From positions 1 to 64,000 of the forward strand of contig JAZRXH010000095.1 in the NCBI GenBank assembly GCA_045600125.1: a stretch of DNA of 64,000 bases, given 5' to 3'. Under the pieces are notes generated by a model that was not told where the DNA came from, searched no databases, and saw only the letters and a list, made by a program, of their open reading frames with translations. Source of the stretch: SIG622 sp045600125 (GTDB lineage: Bacteria; Bacillota; Clostridia; Oscillospirales; CAG-382). The position numbers were made by a program, and so were the translations under genes. Of the stretch, positions 50,821-59,675 are shown piece by piece (the first letter of the stretch is position 1; every line of letters begins with the position of its first letter).

Positions 50821-53800
50821 ATGTTGCAGAGAAAAAAGCAATCTATGGACGGTAATACCGCCGCCGCAACAGTGTCCTATGCGTTCACTGAAGTAGCTGC
50901 GATTTACCCCATAACCCCTTCCAGCGTTATGGCTGAGCTGACCGACACATGGTCCGCTACAGGTCTTAAGAACATCTTCGGTGAGAAGGTAAAGGTCATG
51001 GAGATGCAGTCCGAGGCAGGTGCCGCAGGTACCGTTCACGGCTCTCTTGCTGCCGGCGCTCTCACCACCACTTATACCGCATCGCAGGGTCTTCTCCTTA
51101 TGACCCCGAATATGTACAAGATCGCAGGCGAGCTCCTTCCCAACGTTATCCACGTTTCCGCCCGCTGTGTTGCATCCCATGCGCTGAACATCTTCGGCGA
51201 CCACTCCGACGTATATGCATGCCGTCAGACCGGTTATGCTATGCTCGCTGAGTCCAATCCTCAGGAGGTTATGGATCTCGGTGCCGTTGCACACCTTTCC
51301 ACCATCAAGGGCAGAGTTCCGTTCATCAACTTCTTCGACGGCTTCAGAACCTCTCACGAAATCCAGAAGATCGAGGTTTGGGATTACGAGACTCTCGGCG
51401 AAATGGTAGACAAGGATGCCATTGCAGCATTCAGATCCCGTGCGCTCAACCCCGAGCATCCCGTTCTCCACGGCTCTGCCGAAAACGGCGATATCTTCTT
51501 CCAGAACAGAGAAGCCTGCAACAAGTATTATGATGCACTTCCTGCCATCGTTGAAGATTACATGAACCAGGTCAACGAGAAGATCGGCACAAGCTATAAG
51601 CTCTTCAACTACTACGGCGCTCCGGACGCTGACAGAGTCATCGTCGCTATGGGCTCCATCTGTGACGTAGCCGAGGAAGTCATCGACTACCTCAATGCGA
51701 AGGGTGAGAAGGTCGGCCTCGTTAAGGTAAGACTTTACAGACCTTTCGTAGCGGAAAAGCTCATCGAAGCGATCCCCGCAAGCGCAAAGAAAATCGCCGT
51801 TCTTGACAGAACGAAGGAAGCCGGCGCTCTCGGCGAGCCTCTCTACCTCGACGTTGTTACCGCTCTTGCCACAAACGGCATCTGCGATAAGAAGATCGTC
51901 GGCGGCAGATACGGCCTCGGCTCCAAGGATACCACTCCCGCTTCCGTATTCGCCGTATATGCAAACCTTGCAAAGGACGAACCCAAGAACAACTTCACCA
52001 TCGGTATCGTGGACGACGTTACCTTCCATTCTCTCGAAGAGACCGCTGCTCCCGACACCGCTCCCGAAGGCACTATCGCCTGCAAGTTCTGGGGTCTCGG
52101 CGGCGACGGTACCGTCGGTGCAAACAAGAACTCCATCAAGATCATCGGCGACCATACCGATAAGTTCATTCAGGCATACTTCCAGTATGACTCCAAGAAG
52201 ACCGGCGGTGTGACCATTTCTCACCTCCGTTTCGGCGACAAGCCCATCAAGTCTTCTTACTATATCACCAAGGCGAATTTCGTTGCCTGCCACAATCCTT
52301 CCTACATTCTCAAGGGTTATAAGATCGTCAACGACGTAAAGCCCGGCGGTACCTTCCTTCTCAACTGCCAGTGGACTCCCGAAGAGGTTGAGAGCCACCT
52401 TCCCGCAAGAGTGAAGAAGTACATCGCCGACAACGATATTAACTTCTACACCATCAACGCTATCGACAAGGCTGCCGAGATCGGTATGGGCAAGAGAACC
52501 AATACCATCCTTCAGTCCGCATTCTTCGCACTTGCCAACATCATGCCCATCGACGAAGCCATCGACTACATGAAGTACATGGCTAAGAAGTCCTACCTCA
52601 AGAAGGGCGAAGCCGTCGTTGAGATGAACTACAAGGCGATCGACGCCGGCAAGGACGCCATCGTGAAGATCGACGTTCCCGCTTCCTGGAAGAACCTTGA
52701 CGCCACCTACGAAGAAGAAAAGGTTACCGGCACAAGACCCGAGCTCGTTAAGTTCGTGAACGACATCGTGATCCCCGTATCCAACATGCAGGGTGACAGC
52801 CTCCCCGTATCCGCATTCGTTGATCATGCAGACGGTACTCTTCCTCAGGGCGCAGCCGCTTACGAGAAGAGAGGCGTAGCCGTTCTCGTTCCCGAATGGA
52901 TCCCCGAGAACTGTATCCAGTGTAACAACTGTGCGTTCGTATGTCCGCATGCGACCATCCGTCCGTTCCTCCTCGATGAGAAGGAGGCTGCAAACGCTCC
53001 CGCCGAGACCAAGTACACCGCAAAGACTCTCGGCAAGGGCATGGAAGGCTTCAGGTTCACCATGACCGTTTCTCCTCTTGACTGTATGGGCTGCGGCGTC
53101 TGCGTAGGCGTATGTCCCACCAAGCCCGAGAAGAGAGCGCTCAAGATGGTTCCTCAGGAATCGCAGGCTGCTCAGCAGAAGGTATTCGACTATGCCGTTG
53201 CAAACGTAACGAGAAAAGAGACCGCATACCCGGCACTCAAGGACAGCCAGTTCAACCAGCCGCTCCTCGAGTTCTCCGGCTCCTGCGCAGGCTGTGCCGA
53301 GACCTCTTATGCCCGTCTTATCACACAGCTCTTCGGCGAAAGAATGTATATCTCCAATGCGACCGGCTGTTCCTCCATCTGGGGCGGCTCCGCACCGGCT
53401 ACTCCTTACACCGTTAACCGCGATTCCGGCAGAGGTCCCGCATGGGGCAACTCCCTCTTCGAGGATAACGCAGAGCACGGTCTCGGTCTCTACCTCGGTC
53501 AGAAGACCATCCGTGAGAAGCTCATCGGTAAGCTCAGTGCTTGCGCCGAGTCGGAAAAGGCTTCCGCAGAATTCAAGGCAGCCTTCGCAGCATTCATGGA
53601 CACCGTAGACGACGGCGAAAAGAATGACGCAGCGACCAAGGCTCTTATCGCAGAGCTCGAAAAGGCAGAAGCCGCAGGTTGTCCCATCGCCAAGGAGGTT
53701 CTTGCCGAGAAGGATTACCTCTCCAAGAAGTCCGTATGGATCTTCGGCGGCGACGGCTGGGCATACGATATCGGCTTCGGCGGTCTTGACCACGTTATCG

Positions 53801-54381
53801 CTTCCGGCGAAGACGTAAACATCATGGTCTTCGATACCGAAGTATATTCCAACACCGGCGGACAGGCTTCCAAGGCCTCCAACATCGGTCAGGTAGCACA
53901 GTTCGCAGCAGCCGGCAAGGCTATCGGCAAGAAGGATCTTGCGCAGATCGCTATGTCCTACGGCTACGTTTACGTTGCTCAGATCGCTATGGGCGCTGAT
54001 ATGAATCAGACCATCAAGGCTATGAAGGAAGCGGAAGCTTACCACGGTCCGTCCCTCATCATCGGCTACGCACCCTGCGAAATGCACGGCGTCAAGGGCG
54101 GTATGACCAACTGCCAGTCCGAAATGAAGAAGGCTGTTGAGGCAGGTTACTGGCAGATGTTCCGCTACAACCCCGCTCTCAAGGCTGCAGGCGAGAATCC
54201 TCTCACCATCGACTCCAAGGAGCCGACCGCAAGCTACATCGACTTCATCAAGTCTGAGACCCGTTACGCTCGTCTTGCTCAGTCCTTCCCCGAAAGAGCG
54301 GAAAAGCTCTTCGCCGAGGCTGAGGTAAAGGCAAAGGAAAAGTACGACAGACTCGTAAAGCTCACCGAGCTCTACAAATAA
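50821..54381 (+). CDS. nifJ: Pyruvate:ferredoxin (flavodoxin) oxidoreductase
   Basis: Oxidises pyruvate to acetyl-CoA and CO2 while reducing ferredoxin, the central energy step of anaerobic fermenters. Single-chain form, 1186 aa: pyruvate-binding domains I-III at the N-terminus (VSYAFTEVAAIYPITPSS), two 4Fe-4S clusters in CIQCNNCAFVCP (about 697-708) and CMGCGVCVGVCP (about 755-766), a third cluster in GSCAGCAETSY (near 820), and the C-terminal TPP domain GGDGWAYDIGFGGLDH with SNTGGQ. TAGGAGG is a near-perfect ribosome binding site. Codon use is enriched in GCT, GTT and CTC relative to neighbours, consistent with high expression. Confidence 0.98.
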   Translation: MLQRKKQSMDGNTAAATVSYAFTEVAAIYPITPSSVMAELTDTWSATGLKNIFGEKVKVMEMQSEAGAAGTVHGSLAAGALTTTYTASQGLLLMTPNMYKIAGELLPNVIHVSARCVASHALNIFGDHSDVYACRQTGYAMLAESNPQEVMDLGAVAHLSTIKGRVPFINFFDGFRTSHEIQKIEVWDYETLGEMVDKDAIAAFRSRALNPEHPVLHGSAENGDIFFQNREACNKYYDALPAIVEDYMNQVNEKIGTSYKLFNYYGAPDADRVIVAMGSICDVAEEVIDYLNAKGEKVGLVKVRLYRPFVAEKLIEAIPASAKKIAVLDRTKEAGALGEPLYLDVVTALATNGICDKKIVGGRYGLGSKDTTPASVFAVYANLAKDEPKNNFTIGIVDDVTFHSLEETAAPDTAPEGTIACKFWGLGGDGTVGANKNSIKIIGDHTDKFIQAYFQYDSKKTGGVTISHLRFGDKPIKSSYYITKANFVACHNPSYILKGYKIVNDVKPGGTFLLNCQWTPEEVESHLPARVKKYIADNDINFYTINAIDKAAEIGMGKRTNTILQSAFFALANIMPIDEAIDYMKYMAKKSYLKKGEAVVEMNYKAIDAGKDAIVKIDVPASWKNLDATYEEEKVTGTRPELVKFVNDIVIPVSNMQGDSLPVSAFVDHADGTLPQGAAAYEKRGVAVLVPEWIPENCIQCNNCAFVCPHATIRPFLLDEKEAANAPAETKYTAKTLGKGMEGFRFTMTVSPLDCMGCGVCVGVCPTKPEKRALKMVPQESQAAQQKVFDYAVANVTRKETAYPALKDSQFNQPLLEFSGSCAGCAETSYARLITQLFGERMYISNATGCSSIWGGSAPATPYTVNRDSGRGPAWGNSLFEDNAEHGLGLYLGQKTIREKLIGKLSACAESEKASAEFKAAFAAFMDTVDDGEKNDAATKALIAELEKAEAAGCPIAKEVLAEKDYLSKKSVWIFGGDGWAYDIGFGGLDHVIASGEDVNIMVFDTEVYSNTGGQASKASNIGQVAQFAAAGKAIGKKDLAQIAMSYGYVYVAQIAMGADMNQTIKAMKEAEAYHGPSLIIGYAPCEMHGVKGGMTNCQSEMKKAVEAGYWQMFRYNPALKAAGENPLTIDSKEPTASYIDFIKSETRYARLAQSFPERAEKLFAEAEVKAKEKYDRLVKLTELYK

Positions 54382-54413
54382 TCGTCCCGTCGGTTATTTC
54401 CGGTAATTAAATT

Positions 54414-54453
54414 TGTCCTCTGCTTTGCAGAAATGCAGAGCAGGGGACATTTT
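54414..54453 (+). terminator. Strong terminator after nifJ
   Basis: A 15-bp stem TGTCCTCTGCTTTGC / GCAGAGCAGGGGACA (two wobbles), loop AGAAAT, TTTT. Confidence 0.85.
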
Positions 54454-54496
54454 GGTTTACATCTGTTATCCGGCAATGCGCCGTCGGAGGTTTGCC

Positions 54497-55915
54497 ATGG
54501 CTGTTGAATATAAAGCCTATCTTGACAATAGGGAAATCACAGTTTACGATGCAAGAGTGTCAAAGATCCCCTTCAACCGGGTATGGCACGGAAAGCAGCG
54601 GGATCTTTCCCAGACCGAAATCTCGCACTTCGTTTCGTTTGATATGGAAAAGGCTGCAAGGCTTCGCATTGACATATCCGGTGGATGCGAGGGCGGCGAC
54701 AGCGTGACGATCCGTCCGCAAGGCTGCGGCGTGACGGCTGTGCGGGACGGTAATTCCTTTATTTTCAAGATAAAAAGACCGCAGAGCTTCATTGCCGAAT
54801 TTGCAGGCGGAAAAGACATCCTGCACGTTTTTGCCAACCCGAACGAGGACTATTCCGAGTATATCGGAAAGCCGGATACCTTGTACTTCGGCAAAGGCGT
54901 CCACGATGCGGGGCTTATCCTTCCGAGGTCCGGACAGACGGTCATCCTCGACGAAGGGGCTGTCGTGTACGGCTGTATCTACTGCTATAAGGCGGACAAC
55001 GTAAAGATCCTCGGTCACGGTATCCTTGACGGCTCAAGGCTGAAAAGAGGAAACGAGGTGCCGCACCAAAACGATGCGGTATTAAATGCCCTTGAAAAGC
55101 TCGGTCTTACGAGCCGGGACATAGATTACTATTCTCTTTTCAATGCATATGAATGCAAGAATCTCACCCTTGACGGCATCATCCTCCGGGATGCGCCGCT
55201 TTGGACGGTCATCCTCCGCAACAACTGCGAGAACGTGACGGTAAACAATATCAAGATCATCGGTCAGTGGCGGTACAACTCCGACGGCGTGGACTTCTGC
55301 ACCGTGAAGAACGGCGTTTTCAAAAACAGCTTCGTCCGCTCCTTCGACGACTGCTTTGTGGTACGGGGCGTGTACCTTGACGGCGAAAGGGACGGATGCG
55401 AAAATATCACGGCGGAGAACAACGTCCTTATGTGCGACTGGGGCAAAAATCTGGAAATATGGTCGGGCGGCACCGACTCGGAAATCAGCAATATCACTTT
55501 CCGAAATAACGACATCATCCGGGTCGCTCACGTCGGCATCAGCATCGACACCTGGGGCGGCTCGAAAAGCATCTGCGTGCGAAACGTGCGGTATGAAAAC
55601 ATCCGAATTGACACGGAAGCCCCCGAGATCTTCCCGCAGTATCAGAACAGCGATGAGGAGGAGTATGCTCCGAGCCACGGAAAGAAAAACGGCGTATATA
55701 TCAACGTCGGAAAACTCGGAAAAGCCATCGGCAACCAGCAGTACGATGCTTGCGCGGATACCTCGGACTTTTCCATCTGCTATGAAAACATCGCCTTTGA
55801 AAACGTGACCTGCAGCGGCAAATCGCTGGACGTGTTCATCGGCAAAAAGCATCTTAAAAAACTCGAAAACATCACCTTTACCGGTTGCCGTCTCGGCAGC
55901 ACGGTAACGGAATAA
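54497..55915 (+). CDS. GH28-like right-handed beta-helix glycosidase, cytoplasmic
   Basis: Pectinase-type parallel beta-helix enzyme. The GH28 acid pattern is visible as NSDGVD (about 261-266) and SFDDC (282-286); the usual GHG is replaced by AHVG, so it is an atypical member, and GH49 dextranase-type folds are an alternative. The first 120 residues form a beta-sandwich. No signal peptide, so it would act on imported oligosaccharides. 472 aa. GGAGG lies 6 nt before the chosen ATG. Confidence 0.75.
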   Translation: MAVEYKAYLDNREITVYDARVSKIPFNRVWHGKQRDLSQTEISHFVSFDMEKAARLRIDISGGCEGGDSVTIRPQGCGVTAVRDGNSFIFKIKRPQSFIAEFAGGKDILHVFANPNEDYSEYIGKPDTLYFGKGVHDAGLILPRSGQTVILDEGAVVYGCIYCYKADNVKILGHGILDGSRLKRGNEVPHQNDAVLNALEKLGLTSRDIDYYSLFNAYECKNLTLDGIILRDAPLWTVILRNNCENVTVNNIKIIGQWRYNSDGVDFCTVKNGVFKNSFVRSFDDCFVVRGVYLDGERDGCENITAENNVLMCDWGKNLEIWSGGTDSEISNITFRNNDIIRVAHVGISIDTWGGSKSICVRNVRYENIRIDTEAPEIFPQYQNSDEEEYAPSHGKKNGVYINVGKLGKAIGNQQYDACADTSDFSICYENIAFENVTCSGKSLDVFIGKKHLKKLENITFTGCRLGSTVTE

Positions 55916-55938
55916 TTATATATCAGGGAGAAAAACAT

Positions 55939-56310
55939 ATGAAAAAGACGCTTCCTTTTTTCACCGTCATCCTGTTGGCGCTGTTTCTCTTACCGGGGTG
56001 CTCCAATAGAAAGAATGACACCGAAAAGCTGTGCGCTTCGATATGGGAGTCCACCTTCAACGAAACCTATCTGCGTTTCACCGAAAGCGGCAAGGTGCTG
56101 ACGAACAACGAAACCGAGGAGGAATCCGTTTCCTTTTACAAGCTTCTGCGTGGAAACAAAATGAACCTTTACACCGAGGAAGGGGAGGAGCTCGGAATCA
56201 TCCTGTCGTACCGCTTTGAAGAGGATTCGCTGTTTATCGGCGAAGCGGAGTATCATCCTTTTTCGGAAAATCCGGAAGGGACGGACGGCGAAAGCACCGA
56301 TATGCAGTAA
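55939..56310 (+). CDS. Small lipoprotein, unknown function
   Basis: Signal peptide KKTLPFFTVILLALFLLPGC with a lipobox (LPGC), then about 100 residues of mixed beta character ending in an acidic tail. No family recognised. 123 aa. AGGGAGA lies upstream. 23 nt after the beta-helix gene, so co-transcribed with it. Confidence 0.78.
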   Translation: MKKTLPFFTVILLALFLLPGCSNRKNDTEKLCASIWESTFNETYLRFTESGKVLTNNETEEESVSFYKLLRGNKMNLYTEEGEELGIILSYRFEEDSLFIGEAEYHPFSENPEGTDGESTDMQ

Positions 56311-56351
56311 TGCGGTTCGTATGATTTTAAGCTATATGAACGGAGAAGCCT

Positions 56352-56861
56352 ATGGATAAGAAGCAAGTATATTTGTTTACAGACGGCGCCTGCCGGGGAA
56401 ATCCCGGTCCCGGAGGCTGGGGAGCGATCCTGCGGTATAAGGACACCGAAAAGGAGCTTTCCGGCGGCGAAGAAAAGACCACAAACAATCGGATGGAGCT
56501 TCTCGGCGCCATAAGCGGGCTTGAGGCGCTGAAGGAGCCTTGCCATGTTATCCTCACAAGCGACTCAAAGTATCTTGTGGACGGTATCACCAAGGGCTGG
56601 GCGAAGGGATGGAAGGCAAGAGGCTGGAAAAAGAGCGACAACAAGCCGGCGCTGAACCCGGAGCTATGGGACAGACTTCTCGGGCTTCTTGAAAAGCACG
56701 AGGTGGAGATCGTATGGGTAAAGGGGCACGCCGGGCACCCGGAGAACGAGCGGTGCGACGTGCTTGCCACCGCCTTTGCCGACCGCTTCAAAGGAGCCGA
56801 GGCAGGCATAAAGGAAGCGTCCGCCGCAAAGAATGAAAAGAATGAAAAGAATGAAGAGTAA
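56352..56861 (+). CDS. rnhA: Ribonuclease HI
   Basis: Degrades RNA of RNA-DNA hybrids. Catalytic carboxylates: Asp11 (FTDGACRGNPGPGGWG), Glu49 (NNRMELLG), Asp71 (SDSKYLVDG) and the Asp of NERCDVLA. The basic protrusion KGWAKGWKARGWKK is present. 169 aa; the end carries a KNEKNEKNEE tail from a 9-bp tandem repeat. GGAG lies 6 nt before the ATG. Confidence 0.95.
   Translation: MDKKQVYLFTDGACRGNPGPGGWGAILRYKDTEKELSGGEEKTTNNRMELLGAISGLEALKEPCHVILTSDSKYLVDGITKGWAKGWKARGWKKSDNKPALNPELWDRLLGLLEKHEVEIVWVKGHAGHPENERCDVLATAFADRFKGAEAGIKEASAAKNEKNEKNEE
56829..56855 (+). repeat. 9-bp tandem repeat in the 3' end of rnhA
   Basis: AAGAATGAA three times in a row, in frame, coding Lys-Asn-Glu three times. 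A slippage-prone, variable-length tail. Confidence 0.85.
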
Positions 56862-56873
56862 AAGGGAAACAGT

Positions 56874-57347
56874 ATGAAAAACAAAACCAACGCCATGCGC
56901 CTATTGGAGAATGCCGGCATCGAATACGACTTGTACGAATACGAAGTGGACGAGGAGGATCTCTCCGGCAATCACATCGCAAGAGAGATCGGTCTTGAGC
57001 CGGACAGAGTGTTCAAAACGCTTGTGGCAAAGGGGGACAAAGCGGGCTTCTGCGTGTTCTGCATTCCCACCTCCTGCGAGCTGGATATGAAAAAAGCCGC
57101 CTCGGCAAGCGGCAACAAGAGCGTGGAAATGCTCCACGTGAAAGACCTTCTCGGCATCACCGGCTATATTCGGGGCGGCTGTTCGCCGATCGGCATGAAA
57201 AAGCAGTTTCCCACCTATATTGACGAAACAGCGCTGATTTTCGACAAGATAACCGTCAGCGCCGGGGTGCGGGGCGCCGTGCTTCTTGTTTCCCCTGAAA
57301 AGCTCATCGACTTCTGTAAGGCTGGATGTGTCGATATCATACAGTAA
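56874..57347 (+). CDS. ybaK: YbaK/EbsC-type Cys-tRNA(Pro) deacylase
   Basis: Editing domain that removes cysteine mistakenly loaded on tRNA-Pro. Family features: HIAREIGLEPDRVFKTLVAKGD, the conserved Lys of VFKTL, and GYIRGGCSPIGMKKQFPTYIDE. 157 aa. GGGAAACAGT precedes the ATG. 12 nt after rnhA; ends at a bidirectional terminator. Confidence 0.92.
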   Translation: MKNKTNAMRLLENAGIEYDLYEYEVDEEDLSGNHIAREIGLEPDRVFKTLVAKGDKAGFCVFCIPTSCELDMKKAASASGNKSVEMLHVKDLLGITGYIRGGCSPIGMKKQFPTYIDETALIFDKITVSAGVRGAVLLVSPEKLIDFCKAGCVDIIQ

Positions 57348-57380
57348 TTATCGAAACAGGTCATAATGAAAACGAATAAG

Positions 57381-57415
57381 AAAAGACTTCGGGGAAGCGC
57401 CTCCGAAGTCTTTTT
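57381..57415. terminator. Bidirectional terminator between ybaK and the GH99-like gene
   Basis: Perfect 12-bp arms AAAAGACTTCGG / CCGAAGTCTTTT around a 10-nt loop; A-run and T-run on the two sides. Confidence 0.9.
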
Positions 57416-57443
57416 GTTTCATGTTTCACTTTGTTCTCGGAAT

Positions 57444-58559
57444 TTATTCGCCGTCAACGAACACTCTCTTTATGGCTTCCAGATAGCCGTAGCCGTTGCG
57501 GTCGTCCGGCTCAAGATAGCTGGTTTCCGTCCACTCGTTCCAGCTGTTGACCGTGATGAGAGGCGCCTGATCGGGATGGGAATCCGCATAGTCCCTGGCA
57601 AGACGCAGAGCCTTCTCGAAGTTTTCCGGCGTGTTGTTCTTCGTCACGTTTTCACGGAAGCGATAGAAGCGGGGATTATTGTCCCAACCCACCGAAACGT
57701 GAGGGAAATAGGGCTTTGTGCCGCCCGAAAGGGAAGCATAGGTTTTCTTTACGTCCTCAAGAATTTCGAGATAATCCCGGTTTGTATCCGTGAAATGGAC
57801 GAACTGATAATGGGAGGAGCTGTCCGCACCGAGGAAATCAAGGGCTTCTGCCGTATCGAAGGAAGCGGAGCCGTCTACGCCGCTGTAATTGTACTGTCCC
57901 TTCGGACGGGTGGTAAGCTGGAAGTGCAGTCCGGGGAAGCCTGCCTTCACCGTTTCATCCCGGAAATACTGTACGGCTTTCTTTGCGTTTTCCGCACCGC
58001 CGAGACCCTCCACAAAATTCTTTGTTTCGTAGATCATGAATACGGGGCATCCGTCAATCTTATAGTAGTTATCGCACTTGAAGTATTTTTCGATGACCCT
58101 TGCAACGACCTTTTTGTATTCGTCAAGGTCAACGGCGCCCTTCCAGATGACGTTGTCACCGGCTTCGGTGTCCGAAAGCGCCTTGCACCAGAGGTGATTG
58201 GCGTCGTGGTTTGCCCACATGAGGTAGAACTTCATGTCCTTGTTGTTCTTGGCTTTGAGGAAGCCGTTATCAAGACACTGCTCAAGGAACGGACGTCCGT
58301 CGTACCAGTACCAGTCGTAGATGAATACGTTGACGCCGTGTCGAACGGCGCACTCAATCTCGGTTTCCATTACATAAGGATCCGCTTCGTTCACATATCC
58401 CCACAGAGGCTTCCGGGGCCACGTGTCGCCCTCGTACTTTTTGACGGCGTTCTTGACAGACTGCCATTCGCCGATGCCTTCGCCCCAGAATATGCGTGTT
58501 CTCAGTTCATCGCCGGTGTACGCCGGCCAGATATATGCCGCAATATCATACTTTTTCAT
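57444..58559 (-). CDS. GH99-like/WbsX-type glycan enzyme
   Basis: Glycoside-hydrolase-99-like domain (WbsX family), found in polysaccharide loci. Seen: IAAYIWPAYTGDE near the start, GVNVFIYDWYWYDGRPFLE, MWANHDANHLW and the C-terminal NSWNEWTETSYLEPD, which is the family's hallmark. 371 aa, no signal peptide. It follows pth by 13 nt, so a carbohydrate gene is fused to the end of a translation operon. Whether it is a hydrolase or a glycan-modifying enzyme is open. Confidence 0.82.
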   Translation of the reverse strand: MKKYDIAAYIWPAYTGDELRTRIFWGEGIGEWQSVKNAVKKYEGDTWPRKPLWGYVNEADPYVMETEIECAVRHGVNVFIYDWYWYDGRPFLEQCLDNGFLKAKNNKDMKFYLMWANHDANHLWCKALSDTEAGDNVIWKGAVDLDEYKKVVARVIEKYFKCDNYYKIDGCPVFMIYETKNFVEGLGGAENAKKAVQYFRDETVKAGFPGLHFQLTTRPKGQYNYSGVDGSASFDTAEALDFLGADSSSHYQFVHFTDTNRDYLEILEDVKKTYASLSGGTKPYFPHVSVGWDNNPRFYRFRENVTKNNTPENFEKALRLARDYADSHPDQAPLITVNSWNEWTETSYLEPDDRNGYGYLEAIKRVFVDGE

Positions 58560-58572
58560 ACGAATTTCCTCG

Positions 58573-59199
58573 TTAATTGAATTTATTCATGGCTTCGTCG
58601 GTCTTTCCGGAAAGCATCAGCGACGCCGCCTCGTAGGCGTTTCCGAATTTCTCGAACAGCACCTTCTGCTCTTCTTTCGTGAAGGTCGAGAGCACCCAGT
58701 CGGCAAGCTCTGTTTCGGGATGCGGCTTTTCGCCGATGCCGATCTTGATCCTGGGGAATGCATCCGAGCCGAGATGGCTTATGATCGACTTTATGCCGTT
58801 GTGACCGCCTGCCGAGCCGCTTTTTCGGATGCGCATCCTTCCCACCGGGAGGCTGATGTCGTCGAAGATGACGATGATGTTTTCCGGCGGGATCTTATAA
58901 AAGGAAGCCGCTTCGGCGACCGCTTCGCCGGAGTTGTTCATGAAGGTCTGCGGCTGTACAAGAAGCACCCTTCTTTCGCCGAAGACCGCTTCGCCGACAA
59001 GGGCTTTGAATTTGGAGCGGTTGATACGCACACTGCACTTGTCGGAAATATAGTCAAGGGCAAGAAAGCCGGTGTTGTGCCTTGTGAAGGCGTACTCCTT
59101 CCCGGGGTTGCCGAGACCGACGATCATGTGCGTCAGCGGGGCAGTCGGTTGTGCTTCTTTTTTCTCTATTTTCCTGAATAAATCGAATATATCTGCCAA
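58573..59199 (-). CDS. pth: Peptidyl-tRNA hydrolase
   Basis: Recycles peptidyl-tRNAs that fall off ribosomes. Active-site residues Asn31 and His41 are seen in VGLGNPGKEYAFTRHNTGF, with Asp in IFDDISLPVG and SAGGHNG. The start is TTG 59199 with GAGG 8 nt upstream, giving 208 aa with a 24-residue N-terminal extension; an ATG at residue 25 lacks a ribosome binding site. 23 nt after mrnC. Confidence 0.94.
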   Translation of the reverse strand: MADIFDLFRKIEKKEAQPTAPLTHMIVGLGNPGKEYAFTRHNTGFLALDYISDKCSVRINRSKFKALVGEAVFGERRVLLVQPQTFMNNSGEAVAEAASFYKIPPENIIVIFDDISLPVGRMRIRKSGSAGGHNGIKSIISHLGSDAFPRIKIGIGEKPHPETELADWVLSTFTKEEQKVLFEKFGNAYEAASLMLSGKTDEAMNKFN

Positions 59200-59222
59200 A
59201 ACTGTGTCCTCTTGTTATGCAC

Positions 59223-59675
59223 TTATTCTTTTGCGGAAATGTCCCGGGCATCGCTTTCATCTTCGGTGGGTTCCTTTTCGCTTTCCGAAGGGAAGGCAAG
59301 AAGGAAAAGCTCCACGAGTCTTTCGGTCCTTCCGCATTTATACAGATAGCCGAACAGCACCTCAAGTCCCGTCGCACGAAGGTACTGGATCTTGTCGCCG
59401 TGCTTCGGCGTTGTGTGGGGCTTTGCGTTGCGTCCTCTTTTGAAAAGCGCCGTTTCTTCCTCGGAAAGGGTCGGGAGGATGCGCTCGACGGCGTTGCTCT
59501 GTGCTTCGAGGGTGACGTATTCCCGGGACGCAATATTCAGGTGCTTTGGCTGTGTGATGCCGTCCGACACCAGTCTGTCCCGGACGAGAAGCTCGATCAC
59601 GGCGTCGCCGAGATACGCAAGGGTCAGAGTCGGGATCTGCGACGGGGGAGTGACGCTCTTTACGCTCTTTTCCAC
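59223..59675 (-). CDS. mrnC: Mini-ribonuclease III
   Basis: RNase III-like enzyme without a dsRNA-binding domain that matures 23S rRNA in Firmicutes. LAYLGDAVIELLVRDRLV holds the acidic active-site helix; KPHTTPKHGDKIQYLRATGLEVLFGYLY is the C-terminal catalytic block. GTG start at 59675, 16 nt inside the cysS 3' end. 150 aa with an acidic tail. The cysS-mrnC order is the Bacillus one. Confidence 0.92.
   Translation of the reverse strand: MEKSVKSVTPPSQIPTLTLAYLGDAVIELLVRDRLVSDGITQPKHLNIASREYVTLEAQSNAVERILPTLSEEETALFKRGRNAKPHTTPKHGDKIQYLRATGLEVLFGYLYKCGRTERLVELFLLAFPSESEKEPTEDESDARDISAKE

Noticed and set aside
50803..54087. Open frame of about 1,090 codons on the minus strand across nifJ
   Set aside because: It is the mirror of a strongly biased coding frame. 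The plus strand has complete NifJ motifs, a promoter and a ribosome binding site.
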